Shown piece after piece: positions 48,903-57,658 of a stretch of DNA of 64,000 nucleotides (position 1 is its first letter; every line of letters begins with the position of its first letter). The position numbers were made by a program, and so were the translations under genes. Under the pieces are notes generated by a model. It worked only from the letters and a program-made list of their open reading frames with translations, searched no databases and had not been told where the DNA came from. Origin of the DNA: Symbiodinium natans (lineage: Eukaryota > Sar > Dinophyceae > Suessiales > Symbiodiniaceae); the NCBI GenBank assembly GCA_905221605.1, contig CAJNDS010000015.1, positions 62,001-126,000 on the forward strand, in the 5' to 3' direction.

Positions 48903-49922
48903 TTATCTCGCGCAACAATTACACATAATGCAAAGGCTATTGCAATTGCTTATATAATGCGCCTTGTCATTGTTCAGTCGATTAGCTGTTAAATTGGTAG
49001 TGAGCTTGTCATCATCCCTTTCAACTACAAAGGGTTCATTACAGTCGGTGCATCTGTTTTTTAATTGACCCATAAGCCACTCAACATTTACGTAGTCCTC
49101 TTCGTTTATTGGGCGTCCTGCTTCTATATCTTGTGATTTGTATTGTTTAACCTTTTGGTTAAAATACCTTTCAATCTCCGATTGCTTAATGTCTCTTGTT
49201 ATCTCGCGTTTGTAAAACCTGATTTTGTTTAAATCCTTGGCTCTTGTGATTGCTGTATAAAGCCACTCTTTAGAAACGTAATTATACATCCAATCATAAA
49301 CAATAACATCGCCATCAATTGAACATCCCTGTTTGCTATGGCATGTGTAACACGAGGCATAAATAAAATTTTGTCTCAACTTCTTTAGGTTTATTTCTTG
49401 TTGCAACCCTGTAGCCACATTTTCAAGCACAATCGTGTTTTTATTTATCTCTGCTATTTTGAACTTAAGATTAACATTAAACTTTGATGCCCCGCATCTC
49501 GTATAAACGCGACAAATAACTTCATCGCCTACGACATATTCTTCGTTTATACCCCTTTCTTTCCTAATATGTTGCGATACTTTCCTACATGTTTCGTTAG
49601 TGTATGCTACATTATTATCAATGAGTTCTATCTCTTCTGTGTATTTAAAATACTTCTCGATAATCTGTTTAATTGTCATGTCTGTCTTAAAAATATCGTG
49701 ATAAATGCTTTTTAATTTAATTCTGTCTTCCTCGTTGGTTAATCTCTTGCATTCTTCTAAATAAATGTAATGTTTAAATATTTGTTTTATACAACTGTCT
49801 AAGTATGTCCTGTAATCTTGTGTGTTAGTTATATCGACAACGCCTTGTAATTGGTGCTCGTCTCCTGTTGCTACGATAATTTTGTCGGGGTTCTTTTCTA
49901 CAAATGTTTTTATTCTTGCCAA
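48903..49922 (-). CDS. SF1 helicase C-terminal part plus HNH-like domain (frameshifted continuation of the replication gene)
   Basis: This frame has no ATG start (it opens at a TTG) and continues the upstream polymerase gene after a one-base frame change. It begins just after Walker B and holds the rest of a superfamily-1 Pif1/RecD-like helicase: motif III ATGDEHQLQGV, a motif V region around CHSKQGCSIDGDVIVYD, and motif VI LYTAITRAKDLNKI. The last 60 residues have CTDCNEP...T.NRLNNDKAHYISN...CIMCN, the treble-clef pattern of HNH/endonuclease-VII-like domains. The helicase would unwind DNA during element replication, and the HNH domain may nick or bind DNA. Separated from the Walker A half, it would not work as a helicase. 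Confidence 0.8.
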   Translation of the reverse strand: MARIKTFVEKNPDKIIVATGDEHQLQGVVDITNTQDYRTYLDSCIKQIFKHYIYLEECKRLTNEEDRIKLKSIYHDIFKTDMTIKQIIEKYFKYTEEIELIDNNVAYTNETCRKVSQHIRKERGINEEYVVGDEVICRVYTRCGASKFNVNLKFKIAEINKNTIVLENVATGLQQEINLKKLRQNFIYASCYTCHSKQGCSIDGDVIVYDWMYNYVSKEWLYTAITRAKDLNKIRFYKREITRDIKQSEIERYFNQKVKQYKSQDIEAGRPINEEDYVNVEWLMGQLKNRCTDCNEPFVVERDDDKLTTNLTANRLNNDKAHYISNCNSLCIMCNCCAR

Positions 49923-52900
49923 AACGGGAATACTGTTAAAATAAATTTCGTCAAAACGATAACATCATATACAGAATAATCAAAATCCTTCATTTTTTCT
50001 TCGCCGACTTGGATAGAAAAGAATGTGTTAATGGTTACTGCTTCCACTCCGCATTCTTGATTTAAATTGTTAGTCGGTGTTACGAACAATATCTTTTTAT
50101 CTTGTATCTGCTTTGGTATATGCGATTTTCCGCTTCCTGCAAATAGGGCTTTAATTAAAACGTGCTTGTGTTCGAGAACTTTCTCAACCGCTTCCTTGCT
50201 ATCCCATTCGTCTTTTAACATAATTCTTTCATTAACAACTTCGGGTATGTTTATTGACTCGTTCTGTTTCATCTCATATTGTTGATGGGGAAAGCCAAAG
50301 TTATTTAAAACGCCTTTCCAATCACCAATCTCTTTACCAAACTTCAATAACTTCATAGCCTTTTGTAAATCCTTCCTTAATATTGTAAATGCATCTGTTT
50401 TAACGCTGAATACATCTAAGTCATTTTCTCGTAGTGTGTTATAATCCTTGTATATTCTGTAATTATGATATTGGAGTAAAAGCTCCTTAATGTAACGATA
50501 ACCATTTTTTAAGACGGCGCGGTCTTCAACATTTAGAACATAATATTTTCCTTTGTTTTTTGTGTCTTCATCTGGCGCTTCTTCTTTCTCTTCTTCATCA
50601 TCGCTAAACTCATCATAATCATCATCATCATAATCTTCTTTCTCGAAATGCTTAATAATATTAATCCTACCACCATACATATGTTGATACAACTGTGCTT
50701 CTCGCAAGTCCTTGAATAAAACCGATTTCTGAGCCGTTGTTACTCCCTTCTCTAACAAGCCAATATTTACATTTGCTATTTCTTTTTTTAGTTTGGTGTC
50801 TTCTTTGGTATCGTCTGATATATGGGTTTCTACCAATTCCTTAACAATCTTTTTATAATCGCAATTATATATAAAGGAAGGCTTCTTATAATATTTAATG
50901 ATGATACCATCATTCAGAACATCTTTTAGAAACTTTCCGTAACAAAGGCAGAACCGCTTGTTGAAGAACAGATTAGCCTTATACACTTCCACAGCGTATA
51001 AGACTAAATCCTCAATTTCCTCGCCATTGTATTTTACCCATTTGTCGAATTGGTTAAATACTGGTAGTTTTTTCATTTTTGTTAGGGCGTGTGTAAATGC
51101 TTTTGTCATATCTATCTCGCATGCGTTCTTATGCGTCGCTTCTATAAAATGGTGATATTCTTGATTTTCAACTTTACCCGTCATTTGGTTAAACTTTTCG
51201 CGGTATTCGATGTGTCGGTATGTGTCTTCCAACTTACCACTTGGGACAATTGTTCGGTATTCGTTTAATACATCGATGTCAGTATCTGTATAAAAGGATT
51301 TATGCAAAGGATTAAACAAAGCCTTATTAAATTTAAACATCGCCTTGTTCATACTGTTGAATGTTGTTTCACATTTGACTCTAACACTTCCGTGTATGCA
51401 CGAAGGCACTAAATTTTGCGTAGCTATTATATACGTTTTCTTTTCAAATCTCAATTTTATTTGGCTTATTGTTCCTGCTTCATATCTTATTTTAGGTTCA
51501 TAACCCGATTCCACTATATCGCACAACACACCGATTAAATCATTTTTTGAATGAATGAGTTTATACTCTTTTTCTTTTTGTGGTTTTTTGCTTTTGATTT
51601 CTTCTTCTGTAGGTTGATGAAGTTTAAGAATGTCGTCAATCTTATCGAAGATAATATATTCGCTTGGTTCTTCAGACTTGTTTAAATGAAAATCAATAGG
51701 GGCTCTCACCTTCAAATTCATATATTCCCTTCCCTTATGTTGTTGTAAGCTGGATAAGTTAAAATTCATAACGTAAATATGGTTATTCTTAACGAGACCA
51801 TAAAAGGCTCTGATTTTTTTATTGACATGTTCTGTTTTATAAATGCAATTCCCTATGATGTCAAAAATTCTCACGGGAATAGTAAAATGATTAAAGACAA
51901 CCTCCATATCTTCAATCGAAGCACCGTTTTTATTGAATTCTTCTTCATTCATCTTCAAGACATCTAATATCTTCTCTCTTGTTAATTGATTCTTTTTTCT
52001 CGGACAATCTTTATAATGTTCTACTAATGCATTTACCCAACATTCATTCTCAATATAATCGTTTCTCGCGATAGCCTCTTTGATTGTGGAAGCGTTTGGT
52101 TTAAATGCTGTTTCAATGTATTCGTGATACATGCTAACATTCTCGGCATTTTTAAGCTTTTCCTTTTTTTGTTCCCGTTTCCCGTCTCCGTCTTCAATCT
52201 CTTCTATACTTAAAATCTTAACGGCAGATAGGTAGTCTGCCGGATATTTGTAATAAAATTCTTGCATTTTAGGGTCAAATCTCAATATTTTCTTTATATG
52301 TTCTAATAACTTGTCGTTGTAATAGTTTTTTCCCTTTTTAGATTTTCTGAATTTTCTCTCAACGCGTTCTTGCCCTTCCATCGGTTCTTTGATAACAAAA
52401 TTGTTAATGACCTCATCGGGGATATCTAACTGTATCGAGTTAGGTAGCTTAGGAGATGCTTGTCTTATTTCGTGATTTACCCACCCGAATATTCTGTCAT
52501 AATCGTCATAAAATGCGATGTCTGATTTTTTGGCTTTTTCCTTATTTAACTCTACGTAAAACAAAAAGTCAATTAAATAACGTTTCTCTTTTTGATTTTC
52601 TTTTTGTTTCCGTTTGGTCTCTTCTTTTGCACTTGCCATTCTTTTATTTAGTGGTTCGTTCTCCTTCCATTTGTCAATATTTTCCTTGTATTGCGTTAAT
52701 GCTTTTTGGTATTCTGCGGGCTTTGGTGACAAAAGCCCTTTAATTAATTTTTGCGCTGTTGTGTTTTGGGTAATCTTGCGTTCTTCGAAAAGCCTAATAA
52801 CTTCATTAACTTTTTTCTGTTTTGTTTTGTTTAGTTTTTGGGTTTCTTCGTTTAATGTTTTGGTGTAATTTTTCGCATCAATGCGTAAATTACGTAAGTG

Positions 52901-52924
52901 ATTTTTTATAATCTTGCTGGACAT
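49910..52924 (-). CDS. Replication protein: family-B-like DNA polymerase fused to SF1 helicase (N-terminal part, frameshifted at 3' end)
   Basis: 1004 residues are readable. Residues 1-260 are charged and helical. A domain at about 290-395 (ECWVNALVEHYKD to NNHIYVMNF) is of unknown function. The polymerase core shows candidate motif A (EIDMTKAFT, Asp605), motif B (KKEIANVNIGLLEKG, 714 onward) and motif C (VKTDAFTI, Asp844), a divergent version of the family-B signatures. An acidic insert (EDYDDDDYDEFSDDEEE) lies near 762-780. Helicase Walker A is FAGSGKS (928-934) and motif Ia is LFVTPTNN. At the Walker B position the frame is lost in a short T run near 49,960; the other frame restores the DE pair and continues into the helicase part. 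The two parts would form one protein of about 1,340 residues. The helicase call is firm, the polymerase call moderate. Confidence 0.75.
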   Translation of the reverse strand: MSSKIIKNHLRNLRIDAKNYTKTLNEETQKLNKTKQKKVNEVIRLFEERKITQNTTAQKLIKGLLSPKPAEYQKALTQYKENIDKWKENEPLNKRMASAKEETKRKQKENQKEKRYLIDFLFYVELNKEKAKKSDIAFYDDYDRIFGWVNHEIRQASPKLPNSIQLDIPDEVINNFVIKEPMEGQERVERKFRKSKKGKNYYNDKLLEHIKKILRFDPKMQEFYYKYPADYLSAVKILSIEEIEDGDGKREQKKEKLKNAENVSMYHEYIETAFKPNASTIKEAIARNDYIENECWVNALVEHYKDCPRKKNQLTREKILDVLKMNEEEFNKNGASIEDMEVVFNHFTIPVRIFDIIGNCIYKTEHVNKKIRAFYGLVKNNHIYVMNFNLSSLQQHKGREYMNLKVRAPIDFHLNKSEEPSEYIIFDKIDDILKLHQPTEEEIKSKKPQKEKEYKLIHSKNDLIGVLCDIVESGYEPKIRYEAGTISQIKLRFEKKTYIIATQNLVPSCIHGSVRVKCETTFNSMNKAMFKFNKALFNPLHKSFYTDTDIDVLNEYRTIVPSGKLEDTYRHIEYREKFNQMTGKVENQEYHHFIEATHKNACEIDMTKAFTHALTKMKKLPVFNQFDKWVKYNGEEIEDLVLYAVEVYKANLFFNKRFCLCYGKFLKDVLNDGIIIKYYKKPSFIYNCDYKKIVKELVETHISDDTKEDTKLKKEIANVNIGLLEKGVTTAQKSVLFKDLREAQLYQHMYGGRINIIKHFEKEDYDDDDYDEFSDDEEEKEEAPDEDTKNKGKYYVLNVEDRAVLKNGYRYIKELLLQYHNYRIYKDYNTLRENDLDVFSVKTDAFTILRKDLQKAMKLLKFGKEIGDWKGVLNNFGFPHQQYEMKQNESINIPEVVNERIMLKDEWDSKEAVEKVLEHKHVLIKALFAGSGKSHIPKQIQDKKILFVTPTNNLNQECGVEAVTINTFFSIQVGEEKMKDFDYSVYDVIVLTKFILTVFPFWQE

Positions 52925-53038
52925 ACTATAGCCTATATATTAATTTATAAGCTCTCCTTCCCTTTAAGCACCTTTGGGCAACGTTCTTTCTTGGCTGAGT
53001 GCCGTTATAAAGCAACTTAATATAATTACTACACTATA
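52925..53038. other. Intergenic spacer upstream of the replication gene
   Basis: AT-rich with a less AT-rich centre. It probably holds the replication gene's promoter (ATATATTAATTTATAAG on the plus strand). No RNA gene recognised. Confidence 0.35.
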
Positions 53039-53329
53039 CTAAGCGGCTTCGTTCTTCGGGCATCCTATGACCCTCCGTTGCTGGAAGGCTTGGCATCTCA
53101 AGGTATTGTGATGTTTCTGTAGCTTAGTTTTCTGAATAAGTTTTGAACAATATTCGCACTGAACACGACACATTACATTGTTTCGGTAGTAGTTTTTAAA
53201 ATATTCTGGGTCAGATGGTTTATTATTATATGTTCCGTCGGCATTTCTTCGCCATGGGGCACTCTTCCTTTGTTTAACGAGCGTTTCTTCTGTGCTTGTT
53301 TCTTCTATGATTTCTGGCTGGGGGGTCAT
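53039..53329 (-). CDS. Small zinc-finger protein
   Basis: A 96-residue protein. Its centre, WRRNADGTYNNKPSDPEYFKNYYRNN, precedes a single zinc-finger-like motif: C58-x2-C61, H73/H74, C79 (QCEYCSKLIQKTKLQKHH). Similar DPEYF..YY plus CxxC...H...C proteins occur among viruses of this type, but I cannot name a function; nucleic-acid or protein binding is inferred. The finger is close in pattern to that of the 55,460-56,083 product. Confidence 0.65.
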   Translation of the reverse strand: MTPQPEIIEETSTEETLVKQRKSAPWRRNADGTYNNKPSDPEYFKNYYRNNVMCRVQCEYCSKLIQKTKLQKHHNTLRCQAFQQRRVIGCPKNEAA

Positions 53330-53395
53330 TGCGGTTAAAGTAGTAACGCGGTAAGCCTTTAAGTGTATTTCATTTTTTTTACTCTTTAAATGCTT

Positions 53396-54202
53396 TTATG
53401 AGCTTACAGATTGAATACTTGAACGTCTTGAACTGGTTCTGCTTCTTATGTATTCTATGGTTTCTTGACTTCTACGAGAACTAACAACGCTTTGAGGTGG
53501 CGATGCTTCATCAACATATTCAATAGTCCGATTACTTGGAACAGAACTTTGAACTGTTTCGGGCGCTGATGAATGAATGTATTCGCTTAATGCTTCTTCT
53601 TCAACTGGCAATAATGCACTTCTGTTCGAACTTCTACGAGAACTTGATGAGGATGAAGAAGGCTCATAAGATTTTTTAACATTCATAGGCAAGCTGTTAT
53701 CGCTCTCTTCGCTCTTTTGTGGTTCAATAGGTGTTTCACGTTCTAAATCATCTTCATCTATTTGTTGCCTTCTGCTTCGCATTTCTTCTCTTTCTTCTTT
53801 AAACTCATCATCTCCAAACATGGCATCATAAACTCTTCGCATTACTGATTTCTTTTGCGTTCTTTCTCTTTCGCCTTCTTGTTGGTTTTCAGCTATGTTT
53901 TCGCTTTCGGCTTCTTCTGCTTCTTCTATCTGTTCTTTTATTTCTTCTTCTGGCGTTCTCATACTTTCGCTTTCTGTTATACTTGGCGTTTCATTGAATA
54001 CATCTGTTTGTGTTCCCTTCTCTGGGTTCTCATTTTATAATATTGTCTTCCTATCATATTTCCCTAAATCAAAATCATCAAAATCGACCTCATCTAATAA
54101 TATCCCTTGTTGTGTTCTCCTTTGTCGTTCTGGTAATATTCTTAATCTGCTTGTTCTCGCTTCTCGTTCAATTTGTTCAAAAGTCGGGCGTAACCGTAAC
54201 AT
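53396..54202 (-). CDS. LRPT-motif protein A, interrupted by in-frame TAA
   Basis: A single frame runs from the ATG at 54,202 to the stop at 53,396, with a TAA at 54,035-54,037 (codon 56). Residues 1-55 contain LRLRPTFEQIERE and DEVDFDDFDLGKYD, and resemble the start of the neighbouring LRPT protein B. After the stop the frame continues without loss: a long Glu-rich, then Ser/Arg-rich, probably disordered chain with a recurring (T)IEY(V/I) motif near the C-terminus (RTIEYVDE, ETIEYIRS). A shorter ORF from the ATG at 53,962 could be translated alone. The position among capsid genes suggests a virion or assembly protein, by context only. Confidence 0.6.
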
Positions 54203-54257
54203 ATAATATAAAATAAGACAGATTTTGTTAATTTACTTTCAATAAATTAAGAAATTC

Positions 54258-54284
54258 TTGGAGATAATTTGTTATTATCTCCAA
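54258..54284. terminator. 3'-end hairpin of LRPT protein B gene
   Basis: A perfect 11-bp stem (TTGGAGATAAT / ATTATCTCCAA) with a 5-nt loop, 18 nt after the stop at 54,302. Its place after 54,302, not after the internal TAA at 54,518, supports the longer gene. Confidence 0.65.
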
Positions 54285-54301
54285 CAATTTGTATTATATG
54301 C

Positions 54302-55081
54302 TTAAACTGGTAAAAAAGATTTTGCTATTGCTGTTGCTCCTGCTTTTGCTAATGTTTCTACTCCCGCCTTTGCTCCACTTACTAATATGTCTTTTGCTGT
54401 GCTTGATGAACTTGTTGAAGGTTGTATTTCTGTTGTTGGTGTTTGCTTGCCTCTAACTCGTTTTGATACTTTGCTTAATCTAACTCCTCTCGCATCTCTT
54501 GAAGGTGGCACACTTTCTTACGGTGGCATTTCATCGTCATCATCTTCTTCTAATTCATCTTCTAAAATTACGCCGTCCGGTATTTCTTGGTCGCCTACTT
54601 CTCTCAATTCACTACTTGCTTCATTAGCTGTTGATGATGACGTATTCCTAATAAATTGGTTGTGTCGTTCTAATTCTGCTCTTATTGCGTCAATCTGTTC
54701 TATGGCTAAACTTGGAACTTCACTTTCCGAAGGCGTTGAACCTACATCTAAAAATGGTGTTGTTGCACCACTTGGCATTGATGAACTTACTGACGTCTGA
54801 GCGTTTAGCATTCCTACCGATGTCCCTCTTGCTATTGCCGTTTGTCTCAGTTGTGTTTGTCTCATTTCTTCTTTTAATTTGTCTTCTTCTTGTTTCTTCA
54901 ATCCTAAAAAATCAACGTTATCTAATTGACTACCGAACTGATTATTTCTAAATATTGTAGCTCTTCTGTCAATTATTTTCTCAATTGGTGGTCTGTTAGG
55001 GTCGCCTTGGCTTTCAATCATACCGACTAACTCATCATACGTCGGACGTAATTTAAATTCAGATTTTAACGTTTTAATCAT
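54302..55081 (-). CDS. LRPT-motif protein B, interrupted by in-frame TAA
   Basis: One frame runs from the ATG at 55,081 to 54,302, with a TAA at 54,518-54,520. The first part (187 residues) starts with FKLRPTYDELVGMIE, then IIDRRATIFRNNQF and DNVDFLGLKK, matching LRPT protein A in order. A Gln/Lys helix, a Ser/Thr linker and an acidic end (EDELEEDDDDEMPP) follow. After the TAA the same frame gives 71 more residues: basic (RLSKVSKRVRGK), then an Ala/Gly-rich hydrophobic tail (AKAGATAIAKSFLPV) that could be an amphipathic or membrane-active segment. This second part has no ATG (the first possible start is GTG at 54,511), so the two parts were probably one protein. Function unknown. Confidence 0.65.
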
Positions 55082-55100
55082 TAATATTATTATTTTAGAT

Positions 55101-55421
55101 TTAAATTATTTCTTTCATTATAGTTTTTAATTCATCTTGGCGTTTCATCAGTTCCTCTTTCGTTCTTACTGGCATTGATGGTCTCTCTAATTGTCTATTG
55201 ATATGATCTAGCTGACCTTGATATATTGACTTCTTCTGATGTTTTAGCCAATCGTTCCTTAATGCTACGTTCTTAGCTCTGTTTTCCGCTTCTTCTATTC
55301 TTAACTTCATGTCTTCGAGTTCTTTCTTCCGACTTGCTACACCGATTGATTCTTCTAAATCATAGTATTGTTCTACCATAGGCATACGTCTCATCTCTGG
55401 TTTGCTCTTAAAAATGCTCAT
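55101..55421 (-). CDS. Small coiled-coil protein
   Basis: A 106-residue product, Glu/Lys/Arg-rich, with a helix from about 25 to 105 (ASRKKELEDMKLRIEEAENR and KEELMKRQDELKTIMKEI). The N-terminus is MSIFKSKPEMRRMPM. It is not assigned to a family. It sits in the minus-strand run between LRPT protein B and the acidic zinc-finger gene with short AT-rich gaps, so it is likely expressed with them, perhaps as a scaffold-like or virion protein (inference). Confidence 0.6.
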   Translation of the reverse strand: MSIFKSKPEMRRMPMVEQYYDLEESIGVASRKKELEDMKLRIEEAENRAKNVALRNDWLKHQKKSIYQGQLDHINRQLERPSMPVRTKEELMKRQDELKTIMKEII

Positions 55422-55459
55422 ATTATATTCAATAGTAGATAATAATTATTAAATATAAT

Positions 55460-56083
55460 TTAAAACATGCTTGTTTTAAACCTTGCTATTTTCTCGGCTT
55501 TCTCTTGTTGCTTCAATTTCTTCATTTCGTTGTATGACTGTTGTAATAGCTCGCTTGCTGTTAATTGTCGCTCTGGCTGTTTCATTACGACGGGTTTCTT
55601 TGGTATTGTTTTCGTTTTGACGCTCGGCTGAGCCTCGCGTGCATTCGCGACTTCAATTTCTTCGCTGTGTTGTATTATTTCGTTTTCTTTGTTTTGGTAT
55701 TTGCTTTTCATTTCTTCCTCTATTTCTTTTCTCATCTGTTCTTTCAGTTTAGACCCATACGAGTTTTTCTGTTTATTAACGGGCAATGTTTCCGAAGGCT
55801 GACCTTTACAATTTCTCGGATGTGAATGTTTTAAGCTCTTGGGTAACATCTTTTTATCACAGTCGGGACAATTCACCATCTCTACGACCTTTACTGTTCT
55901 CGGTAACTTTTTCGCCGTTGCTTTTGGTTTCGGTTTCTCTTCCGCTTCTTCTTGCTTTGCTTCCTCTTGTTGAATTTCTTGTGTGGGTTGTGGTTCAGTA
56001 GCTTCTTCAATAATATTTTCAACCACCTTTTCATTTGCTTCTTCATTTTGACTTTCTTGAACTTCATTACTAATCGTTTCCAT
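55460..56083 (-). CDS. Acidic protein with single zinc-finger-like motif
   Basis: A 207-residue protein. Residues 1-50 are very Glu/Gln-rich, followed by a Lys/Pro-rich stretch. A zinc-finger-like centre comes next, with C72-x2-C75, H86/H88 and C92 (NCPDCDKKMLPKSLKHSH). A helical C-terminal half ends in a basic segment. The finger resembles that of the 53,039-53,329 product. DNA or RNA binding in replication or packaging is possible, but nothing beyond the motif supports it. Confidence 0.65.
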   Translation of the reverse strand: METISNEVQESQNEEANEKVVENIIEEATEPQPTQEIQQEEAKQEEAEEKPKPKATAKKLPRTVKVVEMVNCPDCDKKMLPKSLKHSHPRNCKGQPSETLPVNKQKNSYGSKLKEQMRKEIEEEMKSKYQNKENEIIQHSEEIEVANAREAQPSVKTKTIPKKPVVMKQPERQLTASELLQQSYNEMKKLKQQEKAEKIARFKTSMF

Positions 56084-56085
56084 AT

Positions 56086-56099
56086 ATTCTATATAGAAT
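56086..56099. promoter_or_regulatory. 14-bp perfect palindrome between genes
   Basis: ATTCTATATAGAAT lies 3' of the minor capsid gene and immediately 5' of the acidic zinc-finger gene. It may be a weak transcript-end signal or a promoter element. Confidence 0.3.
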
Positions 56100-56113
56100 T
56101 TTTATATGTTATT

Positions 56114-56950
56114 TTAACCTTTAAAAAATGTTATCGTGAATGAAACATCCACCTCGTTTAAATTAATATTTTGGTTAAGATGGTCGGTTAATCTAAAATT
56201 TAGTCTTCTTAATAATTTGTTAGAGACGTCAATATAATCAACAACGCTTAACTCGGAATCATTAATGACTCCTAAGTAAGGAACATTAACGGGAATCTTT
56301 TTAATAATACTTGAGTTACCCGCTACTGTTAATTGGTTGTAGTTGCTAATTTCATTACAATGCAAATAAACATTCTTAACAGGTGTTAAATCTACAAAAT
56401 TACTTGTATAAGGTGCTACATTAGTATAAGCGTCGGTTGCTGGGGTTGTGTTACCAATCACGCGGTTTAATGAATATAAGTTATTAACATCAACGGGGTC
56501 ACTAAACAAATTTGCCACTGGGGCAACTTCCCCATCAGTGAGAAGAACAAAAATAACTGTTGCATAATTAGAACTGATTGTAAATTTGTTAGTTGATGTG
56601 TTGTAACTTAAAGAATATGTGTTAGGTCTGTCGTTTGTATCCACTAATAGATTAATCGCTATTTGTATGGTTTGTGCTAAATCTACCGCTGTATAGTTAC
56701 CTTCGGGAATTGTTACTTTACGATAAGTTATACCCGCTATAACACCAGGGGGTATAACTTGATGTCTCCAATAAATATTGTTATTTGTGCTGTTTATCGA
56801 ATACCAAGAATGCGGAATACTTACCTCATGTATTTGACATAACATATTATCTTCAAGTTGGACAGTTTCAGGCAAGTCTATCGTAAATTCGGATGAAGTG
56901 CCATTGACTTTATAACTACTATCGATATAAACCTTTTTGAATTTGAGCAT
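56114..56950 (-). CDS. Minor capsid (penton-like) protein
   Basis: A 278-residue protein. The start (KKVYIDSSYKVNGTSSEFTI), the following QLEDNMLCQIHEVSIPHSWYSIN (residues 31-53) and the rest of the beta-rich sequence match the pattern of minor capsid/penton proteins of PLVs and virophages, which form single-jelly-roll pentamers at capsid vertices. The frame extends upstream of 56,950, but I chose the ATG there because MLKFKKVYID begins the conserved region and leaves room for the divergent promoter. It is divergent from the lipase-like gene and close to the major capsid gene. The frame is intact. Confidence 0.75.
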   Translation of the reverse strand: MLKFKKVYIDSSYKVNGTSSEFTIDLPETVQLEDNMLCQIHEVSIPHSWYSINSTNNNIYWRHQVIPPGVIAGITYRKVTIPEGNYTAVDLAQTIQIAINLLVDTNDRPNTYSLSYNTSTNKFTISSNYATVIFVLLTDGEVAPVANLFSDPVDVNNLYSLNRVIGNTTPATDAYTNVAPYTSNFVDLTPVKNVYLHCNEISNYNQLTVAGNSSIIKKIPVNVPYLGVINDSELSVVDYIDVSNKLLRRLNFRLTDHLNQNINLNEVDVSFTITFFKG

Positions 56951-56992
56951 TATATAAATAATAAAAGAAAATATTTTATAAGTTAATTTATA
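56951..56992. promoter_or_regulatory. Divergent AT-rich promoter region
   Basis: A 42-nt spacer between the minor capsid gene (minus) and the lipase-like gene (plus). Both starts are preceded by nearly the same words in their own direction (TTATTTATATA-ATG and TTAATTTATA-ATG), suggesting a shared promoter or leader signal. Confidence 0.45.
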
Positions 56993-57634
56993 ATGCACAA
57001 ACATAAAAGAAGAAATGAAGGTATATCATACGAAACACCTAAAACAAGAAATAAAATTAATGACGAAGTTAGGGAAGAATTAGCAGGAACCGAAACGTTT
57101 TTAACCGATACACAAGGATTAAGACTTGCTTATGAAAACCCAGAAGGGATTTATCAAAACGGTTCTATTTTATACATAGCGGGAACAAAAAGCGGGAGAG
57201 ATGTTTATGACGATTTAAAATTACCGTTGTATCAAACACAACAAACAAAAAGATATAAGGACGTTGATAAATTCATTAAAGACGGAACTATACAAGTTGA
57301 TGGTAACAAACTCACAGGTATTACTGATATAATAAGCCATAGCTTAGGGTCGGCGGTGGGACAACAAATAAATAATGATTATGGTAATATTTTTAGAAGT
57401 AGAAGTTACGGTTCACCTTTTGTTTCAGGACAACGCCCAGAAGACACAGGAACAAACCTAAGAATAAGAAAAGCGGGCGACGTTGTTAGTATGTTCGATA
57501 AAGGCAGTTTAACATTAAGCAGAGGAACGTTAGACCCTTTACAAAATCATTCATATCAAGATATAGGCAATGTTCATAATAAAGCGGGGAATTTACCAGT
57601 AACGCAAGAAGAATTTATGGAACAGTTTGATTAA
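56993..57634 (+). CDS. Class-3-lipase-like alpha/beta hydrolase
   Basis: A 213-residue product. ISHSLGSAVGQQI (114-126) is the nucleophile elbow with Ser117 in H-S-L-G. It is preceded by a strand plus IAGTKSGRDVYDDL (62-75), matching the GT..D...D segment of Lipase_3 proteins. Candidate acid Asp163 (KAGDVVSMFD) and base His186 (NHSYQDIG) complete the triad in the usual order. The N-terminal 40 residues are basic and polar. Lipases of this type occur in several algal viruses and could disturb membranes during entry or exit; the real substrate is unknown. Preceding AT-rich words are shared with the divergent minor capsid gene. Intact. Confidence 0.75.
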   Translation: MHKHKRRNEGISYETPKTRNKINDEVREELAGTETFLTDTQGLRLAYENPEGIYQNGSILYIAGTKSGRDVYDDLKLPLYQTQQTKRYKDVDKFIKDGTIQVDGNKLTGITDIISHSLGSAVGQQINNDYGNIFRSRSYGSPFVSGQRPEDTGTNLRIRKAGDVVSMFDKGSLTLSRGTLDPLQNHSYQDIGNVHNKAGNLPVTQEEFMEQFD

Positions 57635-57658
57635 AATCTTTTCTAAATAATATTAATA

